The notes below the pieces were generated by a model, which saw nothing but the letters and a program-made list of their open reading frames with translations, was not told the DNA's origin and did not search any database. Below, piece by piece: positions 1-5,980 of a DNA stretch of 10,886 bases (the first letter of the stretch is position 1; each line of letters starts with the position of its first letter). This DNA is from Gammaproteobacteria bacterium (GTDB lineage: Bacteria; Pseudomonadota; Gammaproteobacteria; Steroidobacterales; GCA-2729495): contig JAHDYN010000028.1 in NCBI GenBank assembly GCA_023383735.1, forward strand, positions 1-10,886. The letters run 5' to 3'. The position numbers were made by a program, and so were the translations under genes.

Positions 1-483
1 GATGGCACCGGTACCACGTTTCTGGAAGCGTGGACACTGGAACCGGTGGTGGTCACGTGCCTGTGGCAGCGCCCGCAACCGCTTGTTGCGGCAGATCGCT
101 GGCTGGAGGTGCCGGCCGGGGCTACGGTGACCGAACGGGCGGTATTGCTGAGCGGTGCGCGCAGTCGCGGCTTCCTTGCCTATGCCGAGTCACGGATCAA
201 TACAGCCGTCCTGCCGGCAGCGATGCGCGATGTGCTGGAGAGAGGTGTGGCCGGACTGGGACAGATTCTCCTGGCCAGCGGGCTCGACACGCGCCGCGAA
301 GGGCTCTGGTACGGTCGCGAACAGATGCAGTCATTGCCTGAGCCGGTGGCCGCTCTCACCGACGGCGATTTCCTGACGCGCAGCTACCGGGTGACCGCGC
401 AGGGCAGGCCGCTCATGGTGATTACCGAACGCTTCGCCTGGCGGCCGATCGCGGTGCCGGTTGTCACGCCGCCATCCGACTGA
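1..483 (+). CDS. Chorismate pyruvate-lyase-like (UbiC/DUF98 family) protein, C-terminal part
   Basis: The reading frame is open from base 1 and stops with TGA at 481-483. About 160 residues are visible; by comparison with mycobacterial chorismate lyase (Rv2949c type) roughly 30 N-terminal residues lie outside the window. The fold signature is clear. A strand starts at TERAVLLSG, followed by FLAYAES, then LPAAM and LGQIL, then the closing pair SYRVTAQGRPLMVITERF. The Arg at visible codon 127 and the Glu at codon 143 sit where this family places conserved active-site residues. Characterised members cleave chorismate to 4-hydroxybenzoate and pyruvate, feeding ubiquinone or phenolic lipids; no signal peptide can be judged because the N-terminus is missing. 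It ends 31 bases before a PQQ dehydrogenase gene, so the two are probably co-transcribed. Family is fairly sure. The actual substrate is not, because many DUF98 proteins are untested. Confidence 0.75.
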   Translation, partial: DGTGTTFLEAWTLEPVVVTCLWQRPQPLVAADRWLEVPAGATVTERAVLLSGARSRGFLAYAESRINTAVLPAAMRDVLERGVAGLGQILLASGLDTRREGLWYGREQMQSLPEPVAALTDGDFLTRSYRVTAQGRPLMVITERFAWRPIAVPVVTPPSD

Positions 484-514
484 ACACGATTTGCCGCTTA
501 CGAGTCCATCCAAC

Positions 515-2467
515 ATGCATATGCGTCTTCCGGTATTCCTTGCCTTGTCCCTGCACCTCGCTGTGGCGGGCGCGGAGGGCTGGGCCTATTACGGTGGTGA
601 CGAGGGCGGCAGCCGCTATTCGGCACTGACGCAGATCGACAAGGACAACGTCGGCAAACTGGAACTCGTCTGGCAGTACCGGACCGGTGCGGTGGCCGCC
701 AACCCGGCGCTCAAGTCCATGATCGATTTCCAGGCCACGCCCACCTTGCTGCCGGCGGCAGCCGGTGCGCACCTGGTGATCTGTGATCCCTTCGGCAAGG
801 TGATTGCGCTCGACCCGGCCAGCGGCAGGGAACGCTGGAGCATGGATCCGGAGATCGACAAGACGCCCTATGCCGGGCGCTTCAAGTGCAAGGGCGTGGC
901 CTACTGGGCCGACAGCACGGCGGAGGCAGGCGCTGCCTGTGCCCACCGCCTGTTTCTTGCCACGGCCGACAAGCGCCTGATCGCCATGGATGCGCGCGAT
1001 GGCCGGCTCTGCGCCGGCTTCGGCGTGCAGGGCGAGGTAGATGTCGATGTGCTGCTCAGGTCGCTGGTGCCGGCCGATGGCACCGAGCTCACGCAGCTCG
1101 TTTCGCCGCCGACCGTGGTGCGCGATGTGGTTGCCGTGTCTTCCTTCTCCAACAAGTTCAAGACCGCCTCGTCGGTGAACGGCGCCATCCGCGGATTCGA
1201 TGCGCGTACCGGCGAGTTGCGCTGGAGTTTCGATCCGCTGGTGCGCGATGCATCCACCGGGCTGACGCCCACGCCGCAGCAGGTTGGCGGCGCAAACACC
1301 TGGGTACCGATGTCGGCCGACAGCCCGCGCGACCTGCTGTTTGTGCCGACGGCAGGTCCTGCACCCAACTACTGGGGCGTGCACCGGCCGGGCAACAACG
1401 ACTACGCGAATTCGATCATCGCGCTGCGCGGATCGACCGGCGAGGTGGTGTGGCACTTCCAGACCCTGCACCACGACATCTGGGACCGCGATGTCGGCTC
1501 GTCGCCGATCCTGACAGAGATCAGCCGCGAGGGCCGCAAGGTGCCGGCTGTGATCCAGCTGGTGAAGACCGGCATGGTCTTCGCTTTCAACCGCGAGACC
1601 GGCGAGCCGCTGTTCCCGATCGAAGAGCGGCCGGTGCCGACCGATACCGACATCGAGGGCGAGCAGCTGTCGCCGACCCAGCCCTTCCCCGTCAAGCCGC
1701 CGGTACTGGTGCGCAACACGATTTCGCCCGACGATGCCTGGGGTTTTACCATCTTCGACAGGAACGCCTGTCGCAGGAAGATCGAGTCGATGCGCCATGG
1801 CGGCCACTACGAGCCGATCATGACCACTGGCACCATCCTCTATCCCCAGCCGGGCGGCGGGCCGAACTGGGGTGGCGGCGCTTACGACCCGGAGCGCAAC
1901 CTGCTGATCACGCCGGTGTCGCAGATTCCTTTTTACGTGAAGCTGATCCCGAAGGCGGAGGTCGATCCCGAATATGCCAAGCGGCCGGAGGCGGGCGCGC
2001 CCATGCAGGGGCCGGGCTATCTGGGCGGCACGCCCTATGGCGTGAAGCAGGGTCCGCTGATGTCGCCGTCGTTCACGCCCTGTACCGCGCCGCCGTGGAA
2101 CATGCTGGTGGCCGTCGACATGGTCAGCGGCGACATCCGCTGGAAGATTCCCTTCGGGCGGCTCGACAAGCTGATGCCCTTTCCGATCCCGCTCAATCTC
2201 GGTGGGCCTTCCGCCGGCGGCCCGATCGTGACCGCCAGCGGCCTGATCTTCATCGGTGCTTCCTCCGATGACCGCGTGCATGCCTACGATGTGGAGACCG
2301 GTGAAGAGCTGTGGGAAATGCGTGCGCCGACCTCGGCGATGGCCACGCCGATGACCTATGAGCTTGATGGCCGGCAGTACGTGGTGTTCGCCGCCGGCGG
2401 GCACTCCTGGTACGACGCCAAGGGCATCGATGACTATGTGCTCGCCTACGCGCTGCCCGTGAAGTAG
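515..2467 (+). CDS. Secreted PQQ-dependent dehydrogenase, glucose/quinate type without membrane anchor (copy 1)
   Basis: This 650-residue protein begins with a signal peptide (hydrophobic LPVFLALSLHLAVAGA, likely cleaved after AGA). A full eight-bladed quinoprotein propeller follows, opening at WAYYGG and closing at DDYVLAYALP. It aligns along its length with the periplasmic domain of E. coli membrane glucose dehydrogenase (Gcd) but lacks the five N-terminal membrane spans. There is no CXXCH haem motif. Asp324 in HHDIWDRD and Lys351 are 27 residues apart, the same spacing as catalytic Asp466 and Lys493 of Gcd. Trp263, Asp585 and His630 match Trp404, Asp730 and His775. Replaced positions are His262 (here Arg122) and Asn607 (here Pro467), and the PAQ after the catalytic Asp is GSS. 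It should oxidise an alcohol, polyol or sugar in the periplasm; the substrate is unknown and the electron acceptor is not in the window. ATG 515 was chosen over 461 because the signal peptide starts there and GAG lies at 502-504; ATG 521 is an equally good alternative. Confidence 0.9.
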   Translation: MHMRLPVFLALSLHLAVAGAEGWAYYGGDEGGSRYSALTQIDKDNVGKLELVWQYRTGAVAANPALKSMIDFQATPTLLPAAAGAHLVICDPFGKVIALDPASGRERWSMDPEIDKTPYAGRFKCKGVAYWADSTAEAGAACAHRLFLATADKRLIAMDARDGRLCAGFGVQGEVDVDVLLRSLVPADGTELTQLVSPPTVVRDVVAVSSFSNKFKTASSVNGAIRGFDARTGELRWSFDPLVRDASTGLTPTPQQVGGANTWVPMSADSPRDLLFVPTAGPAPNYWGVHRPGNNDYANSIIALRGSTGEVVWHFQTLHHDIWDRDVGSSPILTEISREGRKVPAVIQLVKTGMVFAFNRETGEPLFPIEERPVPTDTDIEGEQLSPTQPFPVKPPVLVRNTISPDDAWGFTIFDRNACRRKIESMRHGGHYEPIMTTGTILYPQPGGGPNWGGGAYDPERNLLITPVSQIPFYVKLIPKAEVDPEYAKRPEAGAPMQGPGYLGGTPYGVKQGPLMSPSFTPCTAPPWNMLVAVDMVSGDIRWKIPFGRLDKLMPFPIPLNLGGPSAGGPIVTASGLIFIGASSDDRVHAYDVETGEELWEMRAPTSAMATPMTYELDGRQYVVFAAGGHSWYDAKGIDDYVLAYALPVK

Positions 2468-2535
2468 CTTCCGTTTCCGGCACATCGCCGGGCGTTGTGA
2501 GAACTGGCGCATGGTCGCAGCGCGGGTCCAGCGGC

Positions 2536-2541
2536 TAGGCT
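2536..2541 (+). promoter_or_regulatory. Possible -10 element of the coiled-coil operon
   Basis: TAGGCT (first two bases and last base as in the consensus) lies seven bases before the ATG at 2549, and no Shine-Dalgarno sequence is present in between. Transcription starting at the usual distance would begin at or next to the ATG, giving a leaderless mRNA. No good -35 hexamer is visible. The element lies in the 81-base gap after the first PQQ dehydrogenase. Confidence 0.35.
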
Positions 2542-2548
2542 GCCGCTT

Positions 2549-3124
2549 ATGTTGGACTGGACTCTCATCAGCCTCGGCCTGCTGGCAGCGCTTGCGACCA
2601 GCCTGGTGCTCGCCATCGCCCTGAAGGTCTGGCAGGGCGGCCGCCGCGGCAGTGGGACGGTCGATGCCCTCCATCACAGGATTCGCGGCCTTGAGGCCGA
2701 TCTTCGCGTCGCGCAGCGCGCGGCCGACGATGCCCGGAATGAATGCCAGACGCTGGGTGAAGAACTCGACAAGGCCAGCACCGAATTGGCCGCGCTGAAG
2801 GAAGAAAGCACCCGCCAGCATGACCTGGTGCACAAGCTCACGGCCGAGATGCAGCACGAGTGTCGCAAGACCGCGCAGCTGCGCAAGGAACTCGCCGACC
2901 GTGCCGAGGAGATGGTGCGCACGCACGTGCAGCTGCGCGATGTGAAGACCGAACTGGACGTGTCGCAGGTCGGCTCGGATGTGGTCATCGACCAGATCGA
3001 GAGGCTTACCCGCGAGCGCGACGATCTCAATACGCTGGTTGAAACCCTGCGCCGCGAGCTGGACACGAAGTCCCGCGATCCGGACCGTTCCGGGTTGCGC
3101 CGCGATCTGCTGGTCGATTACTGA
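2549..3124 (+). CDS. Membrane-anchored coiled-coil protein of unknown function (paralogue A)
   Basis: This 191-residue protein has one N-terminal membrane span (about residues 4-26) followed by a short basic stretch (GGRRG). From about residue 38 to 178 it is an almost unbroken, highly charged heptad-type helix, with a basic C-terminal tail. I recognise no enzymatic domain. The layout resembles YhcB/ZapG or the N-terminal part of RmuC, but the sequence does not convince me of either. Residues 129-160 align without gaps with residues 149-180 of the next gene, with 16 of 32 identical, so the two are duplicates. The stop codon overlaps the next ATG by one base (TGATG), so translation is probably coupled. 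Cys residues lie within the coil (NEC and HEC). The orientation is probably N-out/C-in, with the coil in the cytoplasm, given the basic residues after the span. The start at 2549 has no Shine-Dalgarno sequence but sits just after a -10-like hexamer. Confidence 0.8.
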   Translation: MLDWTLISLGLLAALATSLVLAIALKVWQGGRRGSGTVDALHHRIRGLEADLRVAQRAADDARNECQTLGEELDKASTELAALKEESTRQHDLVHKLTAEMQHECRKTAQLRKELADRAEEMVRTHVQLRDVKTELDVSQVGSDVVIDQIERLTRERDDLNTLVETLRRELDTKSRDPDRSGLRRDLLVDY

Positions 3125-3720
3125 TGGCCTATCTCGGCCTCATCGGCATCGGTTTGCTGTTCGGTCTGGTGCTGAGTGGCATCGCCATCGCCTTTGTCCT
3201 CATGCGTTCGGGCGAGGGCCCGCTCAAGGAAAGCCTGTTCGGCAGCGATTCGCGGGCGCCGGCCTTTCCGGGTGCCGGCAAGCCGGCCGAGCTCACGCCG
3301 GAGGCCGACAAGAAGATCAATACCCTGCTGGAAGAACTGCGCGTGACGCAGCGGCTCGTCGATCAGGGACGCGTCGAGCGCGAACGGTTTCTCAAGGCTG
3401 CGACGGCCGGCAAGGCCGAGATCGATGCGCTGCGCGAGCGGGTGGCTGAACGCGAAGCGCAGATCGAAGGTCTGAAAAACGAGTTGAAGGCGGCCGCCGG
3501 TCGCCACGATGCGTTGCTTGCCGATCTCGATGCACGCACCGAAGAACTGTCGCGGGTCAGCCTCGAACTCCGCGATGTGCGTACCGAACTGGAGGTTGCC
3601 GAGTCCGGTACCGCGCTGACCAACACCCAGATGATCGACCTGCAGCGCGAACGCGACGAGCTTGCCGTGAGGCTCGACGAATACCAGTCCGGCATACGCG
3701 CCCGCCGCCAGCAGGCCTGA
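3124..3720 (+). CDS. Membrane-anchored coiled-coil protein of unknown function (paralogue B)
   Basis: This 198-residue protein starts with a membrane span (about residues 3-27). A linker rich in Gly, Pro and Ala follows (about residues 30-58), then a long charged coiled coil (about 60-190) ending in RARRQQA. It shares with the upstream gene the block LRDVRTELEV and, at the same distance, RERDEL, pointing to tandem duplication and divergence. The linker between span and coil is longer than in paralogue A. Its ATG overlaps the upstream stop by one base and has no separate Shine-Dalgarno sequence, so it probably relies on re-initiation and would be made in a fixed ratio to A. A heteromeric A/B assembly at the inner membrane is a reasonable inference. 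No catalytic motif is visible, and I cannot assign a function. Confidence 0.8.
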   Translation: MAYLGLIGIGLLFGLVLSGIAIAFVLMRSGEGPLKESLFGSDSRAPAFPGAGKPAELTPEADKKINTLLEELRVTQRLVDQGRVERERFLKAATAGKAEIDALRERVAEREAQIEGLKNELKAAAGRHDALLADLDARTEELSRVSLELRDVRTELEVAESGTALTNTQMIDLQRERDELAVRLDEYQSGIRARRQQA

Positions 3721-3729
3721 ATCTCCGCC

Positions 3730-3735
3730 TATACT
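3730..3735 (+). promoter_or_regulatory. Possible -10 element of the LLM operon
   Basis: TATACT matches five of six bases of the sigma-70 -10 consensus and lies ten bases after the stop of paralogue B. A start about seven bases downstream would place the hairpin at 3740-3758 at the very 5' end of the transcript. No clear -35 is seen. Confidence 0.4.
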
Positions 3736-3739
3736 GCTG

Positions 3740-3758
3740 CCGGGAGCGGTACTCCCGG
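3740..3758 (+). promoter_or_regulatory. Perfect inverted repeat overlapping the ribosome-binding site of the first LLM gene
   Basis: CCGGGAG (3740-3746) and CTCCCGG (3752-3758) form a perfect seven-pair stem with a five-base loop. The last two bases of the right arm are the first two of the GGAGA Shine-Dalgarno sequence (3757-3761). There is no U-tract, so it is not a standard terminator. It could hold back translation, protect the 5' end of the transcript, or be a repressor operator just downstream of the -10. Confidence 0.5.
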
Positions 3759-3761
3759 AGA
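3757..3761 (+). promoter_or_regulatory. Ribosome-binding site that decides the LLM 1 start
   Basis: GGAGA ends six bases before ATG 3768 and immediately before ATG 3762. The spacing favours 3768 as the true start. Confidence 0.5.
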
Positions 3762-3767
3762 ATGCTC

Positions 3768-4808
3768 ATGCGTCTGGGTATGGTGGCAGGCTACGCGTCG
3801 GCATCGGTCAGTCTGCCGATGGACGAAATCCTCGAGGCCGAGCGGCTGGGCTATGACTCGGTCTGGACCTCCGAAGCCTATGGCAGCGATGCGGTTTCGG
3901 TGGCGGGCTGGATCCTGGCGCGCACCACGCGCATCCGCGTCGGTACCGCGATCATGCAGATGCCGGCACGCACGCCCACCTGCGCCGCGATGACCGCCAT
4001 GAGCCTCAACGCGCTCTCCGGCGGACGTTTCCTGCTCGGCCTCGGGCCTTCGGGTCCGCGCGTGGTGGAGGGTTGGTACGGCGTGCCCTATGGCCGGCCG
4101 ATGACCCGCACCCGCGAATACATCGACATCATCCGCCAGATCGCTCTGCGGCGCGGGCCGCTTCGTCACGAGGGCTTTCACTACCAGATTCCCTACAAGG
4201 GGGCCGACGGCACCGGCCTCGGCCGGCCGATGCAGAGCATCCTGCATGCCGACCCGCAGCTGCGCATCTACACGGCAGCTGTCACGCCGACAGGGCTTGC
4301 CACCGCCGCCGAGATTGCCGACGGCGTGTTTCCGATCTGGATGGATCCGGAACGCTTCGACCTGATCGGCCCGCACCTGCAGGCAGGTTTTGCCAAAGGC
4401 GGGCAGGGACGCACGCTGGCGGATTTCGACGTCGCACCCTTCGTGCCAGTCGTCCTCGGCGATGACCTCGATGCCTGCCGCGCGCCGATCCGTGCGCACC
4501 TCGCGCTCTACATCGGCGGCATGGGCCCGCGCCAGAAGAACTTCTACACCGACTACGCCCGGCGCATGGGCTATGTCGCCGAAGCGCAGCAGATCCAGAC
4601 GCACTACCTGGCCGGCCGCAAGGACGAGGCTGCGGCGGCCGTACCCGACCGGCTGGTCGACGCCATCGCGCTGGTCGGGCCGGCTGCGCGCATCCGTGAG
4701 CGCCTTGCGGTCTGGAAGGCCGCCGGTGCGCGCGGCGAGATCGGCACGATGCTGCTTGCGCAGGCCTCGGTGGAGGCGCTGCGTCTCGTGGCCGAAGAAC
4801 TGCTGTGA
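3768..4808 (+). CDS. LLM-class flavin/F420-dependent oxidoreductase 1
   Basis: This 346-residue cytoplasmic TIM-barrel protein belongs to the bacterial luciferase-like family. It opens MRLGMVAGY and has a conserved early strand ending RLGYDSVWTSE. The family block LSGGRFLLGLGPSGPRV (about residues 83-99) follows, then EGWYGVPYGRPMTRTREY, which is typical of the Rv3520c-like group annotated as F420-dependent. The C-terminal DAIALVGPAARIRERL is the usual closing helix region. Known members use reduced FMN or F420 to oxidise or reduce small organic substrates. F420 is uncommon in Proteobacteria and no F420 biosynthesis gene is here, so the cofactor is open. The gene starts a two-gene unit, ten bases ahead of a second LLM gene. 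No flavin reductase is present in the window. Start 3768 was chosen for its Shine-Dalgarno spacing; 3762 would add two residues. Confidence 0.88.
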   Translation: MRLGMVAGYASASVSLPMDEILEAERLGYDSVWTSEAYGSDAVSVAGWILARTTRIRVGTAIMQMPARTPTCAAMTAMSLNALSGGRFLLGLGPSGPRVVEGWYGVPYGRPMTRTREYIDIIRQIALRRGPLRHEGFHYQIPYKGADGTGLGRPMQSILHADPQLRIYTAAVTPTGLATAAEIADGVFPIWMDPERFDLIGPHLQAGFAKGGQGRTLADFDVAPFVPVVLGDDLDACRAPIRAHLALYIGGMGPRQKNFYTDYARRMGYVAEAQQIQTHYLAGRKDEAAAAVPDRLVDAIALVGPAARIRERLAVWKAAGARGEIGTMLLAQASVEALRLVAEELL

Positions 4809-4818
4809 GGCGTGCCGG

Positions 4819-5832
4819 ATGAAGATTGACGTGATTCTCGATGCGCGTGCCAGGGCGCGGGAACTGGCCGAACTCGGCCAGCTCGCCGAAAACTGCGGCA
4901 TCAACGGTGTGTGGGTATCGAGCCTGCTCGATTCGCGCGATCCCTTCGCCAACATGGCGCTGCTCGCGCAGGCCACCTCGCGCATACGCCTCGGCCCCAT
5001 CGCCGTGAATCCCTTCGACACGCATCCCGTCAAGATTGCCTCGGCGCTGCTCACGCTCAACGAAATGTCCGCCGGTCGTGCGCAGATCGTCATCGGCGGC
5101 GGTGGTGAAGCGCTGCAGGCGCTGGATATCCGGCCTGAACGCCGCGTGCGCGCGGTGCGCGAGTGCGTCGAGATCATCCGTGCTGCCGCAAGTGGTGAGC
5201 GCATCAGCTATGCGGGCGAGCTGTTCCGCGTTCGCAATCTGCAGCTGCGCTGGCTGGAGTCTGCGCCGCCAGCCATCTGTGTCGGCGCAAGCCAGCAGCA
5301 GATGCTGCGCATGGCGGCGGCCTGCGCCGACGGCATCATGATGAGCGACATGCCGCCGGGTCCGGCCTCACAGGCCATCGCCACGCTGGATGCTGCGCTG
5401 GCGGAACATGGCCGCCAGCGGCCTGGATTCACCACCAACGTCTTCACGGCCTGGCATGTCTATCCGGATCGCCAGCAGGCGCGGCAAGAAGCGCGCCGCT
5501 GGCTGCTGTTGCGGGGCATCTTCCGCCCCTGGCTGCTGGCTGAATTCCTGGATCCGGCGGATGTCGATCTCGTCATGGCCAGCGAGGCGGCCTTCGCCAA
5601 AGCCTTCGCGGCCGGCAGTCACCTCGTCGACGGCGTACCGGACCGGGTGCTCGACAGGATGGTCGACAAGCTCACGGTTTCAGGCTCACCTGACGATCTG
5701 GAGCCCGTGATCGACAAGCTGCGCAAGCTGCGCGATGCGGGGCTCGGCAGCGTCGCGCTGCGACTCTATGCGGATCCGGCCACTTCGATCCGCCTGATCG
5801 GGGACCGGGTGGTGCCGGCGTTGAGAGACTAG
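4819..5832 (+). CDS. LLM-class oxidoreductase 2 (Mer-like)
   Basis: This 337-residue protein is a second member of the luciferase-like superfamily, closer to the methylenetetrahydromethanopterin-reductase-like (Mer) branch. Signs are IRLGPIAVNPFDTHPVKIAS and then LNEMSAGRAQIVIGGGG (about residues 80-96), the segment that in this family lines the flavin/F420 phosphate site. It is much diverged from the upstream LLM protein, so this looks like a partnership of two types, not a recent duplication. The ATG is ten bases after the preceding stop, with GAGG at 4807-4810 (overlapping that stop) as ribosome-binding site, so the pair is an operon. No signal peptide is seen. Two-component monooxygenase or paired oxidoreductase roles are possible. 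The substrate is unknown. Confidence 0.87.
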   Translation: MKIDVILDARARARELAELGQLAENCGINGVWVSSLLDSRDPFANMALLAQATSRIRLGPIAVNPFDTHPVKIASALLTLNEMSAGRAQIVIGGGGEALQALDIRPERRVRAVRECVEIIRAAASGERISYAGELFRVRNLQLRWLESAPPAICVGASQQQMLRMAAACADGIMMSDMPPGPASQAIATLDAALAEHGRQRPGFTTNVFTAWHVYPDRQQARQEARRWLLLRGIFRPWLLAEFLDPADVDLVMASEAAFAKAFAAGSHLVDGVPDRVLDRMVDKLTVSGSPDDLEPVIDKLRKLRDAGLGSVALRLYADPATSIRLIGDRVVPALRD

Positions 5833-5913
5833 GGTCGGGCGGGAGCACCCGGCTCACGATGGCGGCTCTCCGTGGCTCCTCGGGTACTGCGAAAACTGCT
5901 ACTGACTGTCCGG

Positions 5914-5919
5914 AATAAT
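5914..5919 (+). promoter_or_regulatory. Possible -10 element of the sulfatase gene
   Basis: AATAAT matches five of six consensus bases and lies in an AT-richer patch of the 148-base gap between the LLM pair and the sulfatase. It would give a leader of about 55 bases. The -35 position reads GAAAAC, a poor match. No clear terminator for the LLM operon is seen in the same gap, only four-pair stems near 5840-5855. Confidence 0.35.
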
Positions 5920-5980
5920 CTGCAAGAATGGCGGCCGCGAACGTCGGGGTATCTGGCCTGCCATTTCTTCTGGGGACACC

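Noticed and set aside
461..514. Longer start for PQQ dehydrogenase 1 at 461
   Set aside because: It would overlap the end of the upstream gene and put 18 polar residues ahead of a clear signal peptide.
2477..2491. CCGGC/GCCGG inverted repeat after PQQ dehydrogenase 1 as a terminator
   Set aside because: The stem has only five pairs and no T-tract follows; such short GC repeats are expected by chance here.
464..2926. An 820-codon open frame on the minus strand opposite PQQ dehydrogenase 1
   Set aside because: The plus strand encodes a full, recognisable quinoprotein. The minus translation is rich in Arg, His and Gly with no motif, as expected for the shadow of a high-GC gene.
2549..3720. Coiled-coil pair as YhcB/ZapG or RmuC
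   Set aside because: Only the layout (one span plus coil) fits. The RmuC nuclease-like domain is absent and no family-specific residues could be matched.
3729..5204. A 491-codon open frame on the minus strand opposite the LLM genes
   Set aside because: It spans two clear LLM genes and their junction, and its composition is of the shadow type.
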